This document shows, one piece after another, positions 28,110 to 36,058 of a DNA stretch of 63,248 nt (its first letter is position 1; every line of letters starts with the position of its first letter). Both the position numbers and the translations under genes were made by a program. Origin of the DNA: Bryobacterales bacterium. Its GTDB lineage: Bacteria; Acidobacteriota; Terriglobia; Bryobacterales; Bryobacteraceae. The notes beneath the pieces are model-generated. The model was not told where the DNA came from and ran no database searches. It was given only the letters and a program-made list of their open reading frames with translations. Location of the stretch: positions 73,666 through 136,913 of the forward strand of contig PLOR01000083.1 of assembly GCA_003142185.1 (NCBI GenBank). The letters are read 5' to 3'.

Positions 28110-28613
28110 TCATGGTTTGTAGTACGGATTCACTTCGATATTCCTAAAGGCCGCGGCGGCGAAACCCGCACCAGCAGACATATTGAACATGCCGACAAAT
28201 TTGCGGGTCTTCGGAAACTTCCAGGCTACGGCATAGCTCACCAGAGCGATGCCCCCGCTGAGCAAGCCCTTCCGCACCGTACCGGTACGATAGAATCGGC
28301 CGGCATACGTCCCGGAGGATTGCGCGAGCAGCGAGTTTCCCTCCGGCTGCTTCCAACTGGTTGCCCAGTCGGCAAAACTCCCCGCCACTTGCATCGTGAC
28401 GCCGGAGGTTACCCACCACCACGAATCCGGCCGAGAGGATCGACTGGGCTGAGAGGATCGACTCGGCTGAACGAATGAACTCGGCTGGACGAATGAACTG
28501 GGCTCGACGTATGAACTCGGTTGAACCGATGAACTCAACTGAGCCTGGCAAGGAATTCCGGCGAACATTCCGACCACGAGAGCGGCCATGAAGAACTTCG
28601 TCAAAGAATACAT
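28110..28613 (-). CDS. Secreted protein with hexapeptide Ser/Pro repeats
   Basis: I do not recognise this 167-residue protein. It has a signal peptide (about residues 1-24, FFMAALVVGMFAGIPCQAQ), then six hexapeptide repeats of the form S-(S/R)-x-x-(Q/E/R)-P encoded by 18-base DNA repeats (28428-28535), then a region with WWWVTSGVTMQVAGSFADWA and two weakly hydrophobic segments that may insert into a membrane. The ATG is preceded by a strong AGGAGGG site, which supports this start over the longer frame. The low-complexity repeats resemble a spacer between the envelope and a C-terminal domain. Confidence 0.65.
   Translation of the reverse strand: MYSLTKFFMAALVVGMFAGIPCQAQLSSSVQPSSYVEPSSFVQPSSFVQPSRSSQPSRSSRPDSWWWVTSGVTMQVAGSFADWATSWKQPEGNSLLAQSSGTYAGRFYRTGTVRKGLLSGGIALVSYAVAWKFPKTRKFVGMFNMSAGAGFAAAAFRNIEVNPYYKP
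28428..28535 (-). repeat. 18-bp coding repeat, six units
   Basis: Six tandem 18-base units inside the secreted-protein gene encode S-S-S-V-Q-P, S-S-Y-V-E-P, S-S-F-V-Q-P twice, S-R-S-S-Q-P and S-R-S-S-R-P. Because 18 is a multiple of 3, unit number can change without breaking the frame. The third and fourth units are nearly identical, so recent slippage is likely. Confidence 0.75.
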
Positions 28614-28891
28614 AGTATCCCTCCTGGAAGCATTGGTATGATCGTCGGCCCGATGCTCGACGAACCACCAGATTGCTTGCTTCACTCACACTGATCGGCA
28701 ATAACGCTTCGAGTTTTAGCTGTGGCGGCCAATTGAACCAATTGGCCTAAGCGAGGGCTTTGACAATCTACTGGTCCGCACTGATTCGCAAGTCGGGATG
28801 CGGCCGACCCTCCTGGAGAGCGTTGCTGGGACCAGTTTTGGAGATGGCGTGATTTCGGAGTAGAATACTGGTTCCAGGGCTTCCAGAATTT

Positions 28892-29212
28892 GTGCTGTGT
28901 CCCAAATGCAAGACCGATCATTTTCACCGTTCCCACCGGCGCGGTCTGTTCGAACACCTGGCGAGTGTGGCCGCGAGGTATCCGTATCGCTGCAAGGATT
29001 GTGGGTATCGCGTTTTACAGTCCCGCTATGCGGCAGAAGAGGCTGCTGCAGGTCAGGTTCCGAAGGACCGCGAGGTCAGAGCAACCCGCGGCGCCATTCA
29101 GTGGAGACGAAGGCGGCGGGAATTCCTGCTCTACGCCGGGGGATTTCTGCTGTTTGTGGCGTTCCTCTACTTCATCACGCGCGAACGCAGCGGGCCTTCC
29201 GAGGGGAATTGA
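28892..29212 (+). CDS. Small zinc-ribbon membrane protein
   Basis: The 106-residue protein opens with a zinc-ribbon-like pattern: CPKCKTDHFHRSHRRGLFEH, then RYPYRCKDCGYRVLQS (two C-x2-C pairs). A basic linker and one C-terminal membrane helix follow (LLYAGGFLLFVAFLYFI). The start used is the GTG at 28892, one codon before the first Cys-bearing segment; there is no clear ribosome site, so the true start may differ. The function is unknown. It converges with the TPR gene, whose end is 4 bases away. Confidence 0.65.
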   Translation: MLCPKCKTDHFHRSHRRGLFEHLASVAARYPYRCKDCGYRVLQSRYAAEEAAAGQVPKDREVRATRGAIQWRRRRREFLLYAGGFLLFVAFLYFITRERSGPSEGN

Positions 29213-29216
29213 GCGG

Positions 29217-30443
29217 CTAGTTCGCTAACTCCATATCGATCGATCGCAAGACGATAAACCCTGCAATGCGAGTTGTTCCCAGGCTTCGTTGGTAGACCAG
29301 CGAGAGGCGCACCAGGCGGCAACCGGCCGGAGTGGCAAAGGAAACCTGGTCCTGAATCTCTCCTGCCGCGGATAAGTCCCGCCCCTCGCCCAAGCTCCTG
29401 CCACTGTTCGTGTCCGCAATGCGCCAGGTGAGACCCGTGCCGGATGCGATCCCGGAAGTGCGGTACAGGAACCTCAGTCTGTACTTCCGATTCTCCTGAA
29501 CCGGCACATACTGAACGAGCACTTCGCAACGCTCCGGTTGGCGCCCGGAGAATGTGAGCCGCAGCCCGCCCGGGCTCTCCTCACTCGCCGCGCTGATGCC
29601 ATCCACTTCGGGCAGCCGCCAGTCCAAGCCCTGTGAAGTGGGCGCCACCGTGAACGCGCCATTCGTCAACGAGGACGGCAGGGTGGAACTCCGGGCGGCA
29701 AACGGGATTCGATGGGTCTCGGCGAGTCGGTTCCAAATGTCGAGAGCCTCGCTGGCACGGCCTCGATCGAGCAACCGATCGCACACGGCCAGCAGAAGCG
29801 GCGTGTCAGACTGCCGGTTCTCCTCGAGTACTCGGCGGCTCGGTGGGCCGACCAGATCGATGCGGTCCTGCCCGACCAGGTAGGAGAGGTAGCTGGCGCG
29901 TACGGACGGATTGCTTATGGTAAGGCGCTCGATCAGCTTTCCGTCCTCCTCCATCTGCCCGCAGAGGCGAAACAATGGTAACGGATCGCCATAGGCCATT
30001 GCCGCCGCCCGCTTGGCCCAAAACCAGAACCGCGGCGGATCGTTGCGCCGAAAATAGTAGTTCGCGAGCGTCCATCTCGGCAGGTACTGCGCGTCTTCTT
30101 CGACCGCACGAACCAGGCATTGCCCGGCCCGCGCGTTGTCGCCACCCGCCTCGTACTGCAAGCCGAGGTCGATCCAGGAATGCGCATCGGCCGGATCGAG
30201 AGCCACGGCGCGTTTGAGCGCCGCGATCGCTCGGGCCGGGTGATCCTCGGAAGTCAGCAGGGCCAGCCGGTTATAATAGGCCGCCTGGCCGGGGGTGACC
30301 GCAAGAGCCTTCTCCGTCCCCGCCACGGTCTCTTTCCGGAACCAGTAATCGGACCATCCCAGGCGTACGGACCACACGGCGGCGGCCGCGAAGCCGGCGG
30401 CCGCGATGGCGATGGCGAGAAACCGTGCGATTCGAAACCACAT
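29217..30443 (-). CDS. Membrane-anchored TPR protein
   Basis: The 408-residue protein has one N-terminal membrane helix (about residues 7-27, FLAIAIAAAGFAAAAVWSV) and TPR-type helices (AAYYNRLALLTSEDHPARAI, AVALDPADAHSWIDLGLQYE, and more to about residue 245). A C-terminal beta-sandwich-like part follows (about 270-405; RCEVLVQYVPVQENRKYRLR, FLYRTSGIASGTGLTWRI), resembling carbohydrate-binding modules. The start overlaps the stop of the J-domain gene (TGATG), so the two form an operon. Position next to an exopolysaccharide locus suggests a role in export or envelope assembly (inference). Confidence 0.72.
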   Translation of the reverse strand: MWFRIARFLAIAIAAAGFAAAAVWSVRLGWSDYWFRKETVAGTEKALAVTPGQAAYYNRLALLTSEDHPARAIAALKRAVALDPADAHSWIDLGLQYEAGGDNARAGQCLVRAVEEDAQYLPRWTLANYYFRRNDPPRFWFWAKRAAAMAYGDPLPLFRLCGQMEEDGKLIERLTISNPSVRASYLSYLVGQDRIDLVGPPSRRVLEENRQSDTPLLLAVCDRLLDRGRASEALDIWNRLAETHRIPFAARSSTLPSSLTNGAFTVAPTSQGLDWRLPEVDGISAASEESPGGLRLTFSGRQPERCEVLVQYVPVQENRKYRLRFLYRTSGIASGTGLTWRIADTNSGRSLGEGRDLSAAGEIQDQVSFATPAGCRLVRLSLVYQRSLGTTRIAGFIVLRSIDMELAN

Positions 30444-31543
30444 CACGGAGCCTGCTGCCGGATCAACACTGCCATGCCGGAACTCAAGGCCGCCCGGCGG
30501 CCGAACACCGTGGTCCACCAGGTCACGTTCATTTGATTCGAAGAACGCAGCGTCAGTTCCGCTTCACCCTGTGCTCCGTCATCCGAGGCCCAGGTCAGTT
30601 TGCACGATTTCCGAGTCGAGGATTTGCCCTGCGCGCGAAATTGCACCTCGGGGGAGATTGCTTGATCGGGAATTCTATACTTGGCCCGGTAATTGCCCAC
30701 CAGGCTTCCATCCTCTTCCGCCAGGATAAACTCCACGTAGGTCGCCGGATAAAGATTGGGGTCTGCTTTGCCCGCTGTCTCCGGAGCGTAGAACCAGTTG
30801 CCCGCGAAGGAAACCTCATTGGCCTTCGGTGTAGGACGTGGGGGTTCCACCTTGGGCGCCTCAAGTATCACCCGCGCAGGTTCGGCAGGGGCAATCGGGT
30901 TCGGCGGCAGGGGTTCTTTGGCGGGAAAAGAGTGAGCAGTATCCGGTGGGGCCGGTGCGGCCGCGGCTTCGTCTCTCGTGACGGCGCGGCGAGCGCTGGG
31001 GGGCGGTACTTCGTGCGGAGCTACGTGCGGCGCTATCGAAGCGGCACGGGGCGGCGCCGGCTGGCTAACATTTGCCGCGGATTCGAGTGGCGCTTCGCCG
31101 CCTGGTCTGCCAGCGCCCGCTCCGTCGGGCACGGCCTCGTTTTGGCTCGGTACCGCCTGCGCTGCCTCAGGGTTGCGCTGCTCCATGCACCAGATGCCGA
31201 CGCCAACCACTACCAACCCGATCAAAACCCAGAACCAATGCCGCAGGCCGAAGTGTAGAATTTCGTAGTACCGGTACGCAGACGGAGCCGGTGACGGCGG
31301 CGCCCATTCCAACGCGGCTTTCGGGCTCTCGCGGAGGCTCTCATCATACTGGTAGCGTTTCTGTGCATCCGTGAGGGTCGCCAGAATCTCGTTCAGCCGC
31401 TTCATCTGGCACTCGGCCATGGCCTTCAACCGCGCGTCCGGCTGCGCGTCCGGATGGAGCAGGCGCGCGAGTAGTTTGTAGGCTTGGCGGATCTCTTCGA
31501 GCGCCGCATCCTGCCGGATGCCGAGTTCCTCGTAGTAGTTCAT
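30443..31543 (-). CDS. Membrane-anchored J-domain protein
   Basis: The 366-residue protein begins with a J-domain (residues 1-68; YYEELGIRQDAALEEIRQAY, and the HPD tripeptide in LLHPDAQPD) and so could stimulate a DnaK ATPase. One membrane helix follows (about 98-118, FWVLIGLVVVGVGIWCME), then a Pro/Ala-rich linker (about 120-240) and a C-terminal globular domain (about 245-366; FAGNWFYAPETAGKADPNLY, NVTWWTTVFGRRAALSSG). The C-terminal part would lie outside the cytoplasm. It is co-transcribed with the downstream TPR gene and is divergent from the FecR-like gene across 132 bases. Confidence 0.78.
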   Translation of the reverse strand: MNYYEELGIRQDAALEEIRQAYKLLARLLHPDAQPDARLKAMAECQMKRLNEILATLTDAQKRYQYDESLRESPKAALEWAPPSPAPSAYRYYEILHFGLRHWFWVLIGLVVVGVGIWCMEQRNPEAAQAVPSQNEAVPDGAGAGRPGGEAPLESAANVSQPAPPRAASIAPHVAPHEVPPPSARRAVTRDEAAAAPAPPDTAHSFPAKEPLPPNPIAPAEPARVILEAPKVEPPRPTPKANEVSFAGNWFYAPETAGKADPNLYPATYVEFILAEEDGSLVGNYRAKYRIPDQAISPEVQFRAQGKSSTRKSCKLTWASDDGAQGEAELTLRSSNQMNVTWWTTVFGRRAALSSGMAVLIRQQAP

Positions 31544-31675
31544 GCCGCTACCTGTATAGAACAGGTTTTTTGCAGGTATGACGTTCGCAAGACGATATCA
31601 TACACCCGGAGCCTCTTGTCTTTTAGCGTCTATAGGTATACTTTAAATGAGAAGCACAGTTTGTCGGAGGTTAAA

Positions 31676-32560
31676 ATGTCGAAGTTCGCAATTTTTCTCA
31701 CTGCGCTGATTTGCCTTCTATTCGTGGCAATGGCGGCGCCCCTTTCCATCGGATTCATCAAGTCGACTGGGGAATTTCGTGTCGATGGTTCCACGATTCG
31801 ACAAAACGGAACGCTGTTCGAGGGCAACCTGATCGAAACCACGGCGGCACGCTCGGTGATCGAGCTGGCCAGCGTGGAGATTACGCTATCGCCGGATTCG
31901 CGAGCCAAAGTCTATCGCGATCACACCATCCTGGAGAAGGGTACGGGCGTGGTGAAGGAAGCCGGGAATCACGTGATCGAAGCGGACACCTTGCGCATCT
32001 CGCCCTCGGCGAAAGATAGCGTGGTGCAGGTTGAAATCACGTCACCGTCGAACATTACGGTTTCGGCTCGCAGCGGCGCCGCCGAAGTGCGCAGCGCTAC
32101 CGGCGTTCTGGTGGCGAGCGTGCGTCCAGGCCTGGCTCTCGCATTTGGAGCGCAGGCAGGCGCTGCCACCGCTTTCGATATGACGGGTGTCGAGGAATTC
32201 AGGGACGGGAAGTACTTCCTGACCGATGACACCACTCACGTCACGGTCCAACTGGAAGGACCGGATCTGGCGAAGTACGTTGGCAAGTGTGTGGAAGTCA
32301 CCGGCTCGATTATTCCGGGCGCCACACCCCCGTCCCCGGCTTCGCAGTTGATTCAAGTGGCCACCATCAAAACGACTTCCTGTCGTAACGCCGCCGGCGC
32401 AATCCCAGGCGGAGGCGCGGGAACAGGCGCGGCGGTTGGAACCGGACTTTCGATGGGCGCAAAGATCGCGATTATCGGCGGCGTTGCCGCGGCCGGTACG
32501 GTGGCAGGTCTGGCTGCCTCCGGCACATTCAGTTCAGGCCCGTCCGCCAGCACTCCGTAA
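31676..32560 (+). CDS. FecR-like periplasmic protein
   Basis: The 294-residue exported protein has a signal peptide (about residues 1-20), then a beta-rich region (GEFRVDGSTIRQNGTLFEGN, LIETTAARSVIELASVEITL, SARSGAAEVRSATGVLVASV) like the FecR/DUF4115 beta-helix. A short OB-like part (VTVQLEGPDLAKYVGKCVEV) follows, and a Gly/Ala-rich C-terminus ends with one helix (AKIAIIGGVAAAGTVAGLAA). A strong CGGAGG site precedes the ATG. It is the first gene of a rightward group containing an O-antigen ligase-like gene and an UpxY-like gene. Confidence 0.68.
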   Translation: MSKFAIFLTALICLLFVAMAAPLSIGFIKSTGEFRVDGSTIRQNGTLFEGNLIETTAARSVIELASVEITLSPDSRAKVYRDHTILEKGTGVVKEAGNHVIEADTLRISPSAKDSVVQVEITSPSNITVSARSGAAEVRSATGVLVASVRPGLALAFGAQAGAATAFDMTGVEEFRDGKYFLTDDTTHVTVQLEGPDLAKYVGKCVEVTGSIIPGATPPSPASQLIQVATIKTTSCRNAAGAIPGGGAGTGAAVGTGLSMGAKIAIIGGVAAAGTVAGLAASGTFSSGPSASTP

Positions 32561-32599
32561 TCTGGCGCGAAGCTGCCTGACGAAACACTATACTGAGGA

Positions 32600-33769
32600 A
32601 TGTACGTCGTCCTGGCGGCACTCTTTTTCTTCGCCATATTGACACTTTGGGTGCCCGCCTACTGGCCGGTCACCGTTTTCCAAGTTGGGATTTTCGCGCT
32701 GGCTGTTTCCGCGCTCGCAATCTTCGGAATTCGGCGCATGCGGCGCGCCGACCTCTATCCGCTGGTCCCCTTATCGTTCGCGGTTGCCTGGGGCCTGCTC
32801 CAATGGGGCACGGGGCACACCGCCTACGCCTTTGACACGAAGACCGCAGTGGTCCGCTGGGCCACGTTTCTGGCGGTTTTCCTGGCCGGTGTCTCTCTTT
32901 TCCGCGAAACCGAGGTTCGTCACTGGTTTCGTTCCGCGATGCTCTGGTTCGGCTCCGTGGTGGCGGTGGTGGCCACGGTGCAGACCTTCACTTCGCCTGG
33001 CAAGATCTTCTGGCTGTTCCCGACCGAGTACACCGATTACGTAATGGGCCCTATTCTCTACCGCAACCACTATGCGGCCTTCATCGAAGTCGTGCTGCCG
33101 ATCGCGGTGTATGAAGCCCTGCGCCGGGACCGCGATTCGCTGCTGTACTCCGGAATGGCGGCCGCCATGTTCGCGTCCGTGATCGCGTCGGCCTCGCGCA
33201 CCGGCACCATTCTGGTGACCGCGGAGACCGTGGTTGTGATCGCGCTGCTGTGGGCGCGCGGCCGCACCAGCGCCCGATCGGTCGGCACGGCGCTGCTTAG
33301 AATGGCCGTATTGTTCGCCGTGTTTGGCTCCGTGGTGGGATGGGAAAGCGTCTGGAACCGTTTCTGGGAGCCCGATCCCATGCAGATGCGGCGTCAGCTT
33401 GACATTTCCTCTCTCCACATGACCGCCGCTCACCCTTGGTTCGGGGTTGGGCTCGGCGCCTGGCCCACCGTGTATCCCCGCTATGCCATCGTCGACTTCG
33501 GCGTATTCGCCAACCAGGCGCACAACGACTGGCTCCAGTGGACCGCCGAAGGCGGCATCCCCTTCGGCATCGTGATAGCCACTCTGTTCTTGTGGTGCTT
33601 ACGGCCGGCCTTCCGTTCGGTGTGGGGCATCGGCGTGATTGCCGTGTTTCTTCACGCACTTGTGGATTACCCATTCTCGCGGCCCGCGCTCGGCTCATGG
33701 CCTATCCTCATCATTGCCATGCTCGCCACCTGGCAAAGTGGGTGGCAAGCGAAAAGACCTGACGGATGA
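32600..33769 (+). CDS. O-antigen ligase-like membrane protein (Wzy_C)
   Basis: The 389-residue polytopic protein (about 10-11 membrane helices) has the Wzy_C-type features. An early loop with YVMGPILYRNHYAAFIEVVL precedes ASASRTGTILVTAETVVV, which is followed by the large periplasmic loop DPMQMRRQLDISSLHMTAAH, the PWFGVGLGAWPTVYP motif and NQAHNDWLQWTAEGGIPFGI with conserved His. Such proteins join polysaccharide to lipid A or polymerise repeat units outside the inner membrane. It probably belongs to the exopolysaccharide locus that starts downstream. Confidence 0.82.
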   Translation: MYVVLAALFFFAILTLWVPAYWPVTVFQVGIFALAVSALAIFGIRRMRRADLYPLVPLSFAVAWGLLQWGTGHTAYAFDTKTAVVRWATFLAVFLAGVSLFRETEVRHWFRSAMLWFGSVVAVVATVQTFTSPGKIFWLFPTEYTDYVMGPILYRNHYAAFIEVVLPIAVYEALRRDRDSLLYSGMAAAMFASVIASASRTGTILVTAETVVVIALLWARGRTSARSVGTALLRMAVLFAVFGSVVGWESVWNRFWEPDPMQMRRQLDISSLHMTAAHPWFGVGLGAWPTVYPRYAIVDFGVFANQAHNDWLQWTAEGGIPFGIVIATLFLWCLRPAFRSVWGIGVIAVFLHALVDYPFSRPALGSWPILIIAMLATWQSGWQAKRPDG

Positions 33770-33937
33770 AGAGCGGGCAAGTGGAGAGGAAAAGCCGAGA
33801 CGACTCTCGGCTCAGCAGGCTTGACAGCCCCGGATGGTGCACGGGCAAGCCGCGCCACGGCTATAATTACTGGGTACGCTTACGGTCCTTAACTTTTGGC
33901 AACGTTGAGCGCATTGGTTGACGCTTATATTATTGGA

Positions 33938-34456
33938 ATGGTGGGATTTGGGGCGTTGGAGAATACGGACTGGTTTGGAATTCGCGTGAAATCACGCTGC
34001 GAGGTTCGAGCGCACGACGACCTTTGTTTGCGTGGCTTTGAAGCCTTCTTACCGTTATGTTCCGTAAGACGGCGTTGGTCCGACAGGGTCAAGACGCTGC
34101 GGGTTCCGATGTTTAGCGGATATTTGTTCTGCAGGTTTGCGATGCCGGACCGGCTGAGAGTTCTGGGCGCCGCCGGCGTGGCACAAATCGTCGGTATCGG
34201 AAATATCCCGGTCCCCATCAGCGAAACCGAAATCCGCTCGGTCCAAACCTTAGCGACTTCCGAAGTCGCATGCACGCCGTGGCCCTATCTTCAAGCTGGC
34301 CAACGAGTTTCCATCGAGTGCGGACCGCTGGCGGGGGTTGAAGGCGTGATTGTCAGAGCGGAAAATGGAAAGCCGCGAGTGGTGGTTTCGGTGACCATGC
34401 TCCTCCGCTCCGTGGCGGCGGAAATCGAACGGGACTGGATTGGCCGCATTCAGTAA
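33938..34456 (+). CDS. UpxY/NusG-like transcription antiterminator
   Basis: The 172-residue protein has the NusG N-terminal domain (DWFGIRVKSRCEVRAHDDLC, FEAFLPLCSVRRRWSDRVKT, VPMFSGYLFCRF) and a C-terminal KOW domain (GQRVSIECGPLAGVEGVIVR, NGKPRVVVSVTMLLRSVAAE). This is the arrangement of RfaH/UpxY-type specialised NusG paralogues that allow read-through of long surface-polysaccharide operons. It directly precedes the export and assembly genes after a 300-base leader. ATG 33938 gives the standard N-terminus; a TTG 14 codons upstream is possible. Confidence 0.82.
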   Translation: MVGFGALENTDWFGIRVKSRCEVRAHDDLCLRGFEAFLPLCSVRRRWSDRVKTLRVPMFSGYLFCRFAMPDRLRVLGAAGVAQIVGIGNIPVPISETEIRSVQTLATSEVACTPWPYLQAGQRVSIECGPLAGVEGVIVRAENGKPRVVVSVTMLLRSVAAEIERDWIGRIQ

Positions 34457-34756
34457 CTGCCACCGGCGGCAAGACCGCCGGCGCCACCAAGCTTTAGTAC
34501 TTCCAGATCTGAAGATCTTGACATACGTAATTCGTTCGTGATACGCTCGCGTTTTCGTCTCACATCAGTAGATGCGGTAATTACGTTACAGGTGCGTCTC
34601 CAGCTCTTTTCAGGCTTTTCGAAGTCCGGTCAATGTGACCCAAAGGGCGAAGCTTAGTCCTTAAGCTATTCGTCGTACATTAATTGCTAGCTTTTTGAGC
34701 GCCCAAATCCACTAAGTCCGCAGATTAAAGCCCATGAACCCTGCCGGGGGCATTCC
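34457..34756 (+). promoter_or_regulatory. Exopolysaccharide operon leader with promoter and dyads
   Basis: The 300-base gap is lower in GC than its surroundings and holds no gene. It begins with a reversed dispersed hairpin repeat (34461-34486). A consensus -35 TTGACA (34518-34523) is followed at 16 bases by GATACG, giving a weak but reasonable promoter. Downstream are GTAATTAC, a perfect dyad GGTCA-N3-TGACC (34628-34640) and a hairpin AGCTTA-N5-TAAGCT near 34650-34666. The leader of about 200 bases after a NusG-paralogue gene is where an antitermination or pause site would be expected; no canonical ops sequence was found. Confidence 0.5.
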
Positions 34757-35047
34757 ATGAATAAGATTCGAAGGCGTCTTGTAAATTTCCGTGTTACGGA
34801 CCAGGAATTCGAGCGGATCAAGATCGCATCGGATTGTCAGGGAGCTCGCTGCATCTCCGAATTTGCCCGGGCGGTTATGCTGGGCGGACCCAAACCAGGT
34901 ATCGCATCCGATTCCGTTGACCCCATCGACTTCAACGATAAGCTGCTCGCCTTCGACCGCCGCCTGGCCATGCTCGAACTCTATGTTTCGCGCCTGGCCG
35001 ATGCGCTTTCGGATTTAAACCCCGCTCGCATTCGCTCTGGAGACTAA
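34757..35047 (+). CDS. Ribbon-helix-helix-like small protein
   Basis: The 96-residue protein has NFRVTDQEFERIKIASDCQG followed by CISEFARAVMLGG, a pattern like the ribbon-helix-helix or MobC-type fold (beta strand with R-V-T, then two helices). The C-terminal part (FNDKLLAFDRRLAMLELYVS) is a predicted coiled helix. It probably binds DNA and may control the leader just upstream, where two dyads occur. It is 9 bases before the Wza-type gene and is likely the first gene of the polysaccharide operon. Confidence 0.65.
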   Translation: MNKIRRRLVNFRVTDQEFERIKIASDCQGARCISEFARAVMLGGPKPGIASDSVDPIDFNDKLLAFDRRLAMLELYVSRLADALSDLNPARIRSGD

Positions 35048-35056
35048 GGTGCCGTC

Positions 35057-36013
35057 ATGCGTTTACTATTCTCAACAATAATTTTCGCGGCAGCCGCTCT
35101 GGCCCAACAACAGCAGTCCAACCGCGCCGCGACCATCCCCGAACAGGGCGCGAATCTGCCGGCCCAGGCGGTCGGACCGAACGACCTCATCGCGGTCTCC
35201 GTCTACGATGCCCCCGAGCTCAGCCGCACCATCCGCATCGGCACCGATGGCATGATCCGCCTCCCCATGCTGAAGCGGCAGATCAAGGCGGAAGGTCTCT
35301 TCCCGGCGGATCTCGAAACCGCCATCGCCCAGGCGCTTCGCGACGAACAGATTCTGGTGGACCCCTTCGTCACCGTCACCATCGCCGAATATCACAGCCG
35401 TCCCATCAGCGTCTCCGGCGCGGTCAAGATGCCGCTGGTTTTCCAGGCCGAAGGCCCCATCTCGCTGCTCGAAGCAATCGCCCGCGCGCAGGGTCTCAGC
35501 GAAAACGCCGGCCCGGAAGTTCTGGTCAGCCGCACCCAGCTTGGCCCCGATGGCGCCACCGTCATGCTCACCCGCCGCATCACCGTTCGCAACCTGATCA
35601 ACGATGCCGACCCGGCAGTCAATATCAAGCTCACCGGCGGCGAAGAGATTCGCGTCCCCGAGGTCAGCAAGATTTACGTGGTCGGCAACATCAAGAAGCC
35701 CGGCGCCTACCCAGTCCAGAATGGGTCCGACACCACCGTCCTGCAAATGCTGGCGCTCAGCGAAGGACTGGAGCAGTTCGCCAGCAAGAATGCCTTCATC
35801 TACCGCCGCGAAGCCAACGGCAGCAAAAACGAAATCCCCGTGGAGCTTGATAAGATCCTGCAGCGCAAATCCCCGGACGTCCGGCTCATTGCCAACGACA
35901 TTCTTTACATCCCCGACAACAGAGGCAAGCGCGCCGGCATGAGGGCCCTCGAGGCGCTCATCGCGGCCGCCACTGGCGCGGGCGCCTACGGGCTGGCGGC
36001 CGGACGCCTCTAA
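35057..36013 (+). CDS. Polysaccharide export protein (Wza/SLBB type)
   Basis: The 318-residue exported protein has a signal peptide (about residues 1-16, FSTIIFAAAALAQ). The Poly_export domain follows (about 38-125; VGPNDLIAVSVYDAPELSRT, IRIGTDGMIRLPMLKRQIKA), then SLBB repeats (about 128-205 and 210-295; ISVSGAVKMPLVFQ, IYVVGNIKKPGAYPVQNGSD). It lacks a Cys lipobox, so it is probably not a lipoprotein. In Wza systems this protein forms the outer-membrane export channel and works with the BY-kinase encoded 45 bases downstream. Confidence 0.9.
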   Translation: MRLLFSTIIFAAAALAQQQQSNRAATIPEQGANLPAQAVGPNDLIAVSVYDAPELSRTIRIGTDGMIRLPMLKRQIKAEGLFPADLETAIAQALRDEQILVDPFVTVTIAEYHSRPISVSGAVKMPLVFQAEGPISLLEAIARAQGLSENAGPEVLVSRTQLGPDGATVMLTRRITVRNLINDADPAVNIKLTGGEEIRVPEVSKIYVVGNIKKPGAYPVQNGSDTTVLQMLALSEGLEQFASKNAFIYRREANGSKNEIPVELDKILQRKSPDVRLIANDILYIPDNRGKRAGMRALEALIAAATGAGAYGLAAGRL

Positions 36014-36058
36014 CGCTGCTCGGCATAGACATAATCGAGACGCCAAAAGCTTAACCCC

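Noticed and set aside
28428-28535. Tandem 18-base repeats considered as a CRISPR array
   Set aside because: Units are contiguous without unique spacers and lie in frame inside a coding gene; no cas gene is present.
28144-28701. Alternative minus-strand frame in the Ser/Pro-repeat gene with IRSAEFI-type repeats
   Set aside because: 18-base repeats keep all frames open; only the frame from 28613 has a signal peptide and a strong ribosome site.
34500-34756. AT-richer leader considered as an RNA gene or known riboswitch
   Set aside because: No tRNA cloverleaf, rRNA sequence or recognised riboswitch core was seen; only short dyads and hairpins.
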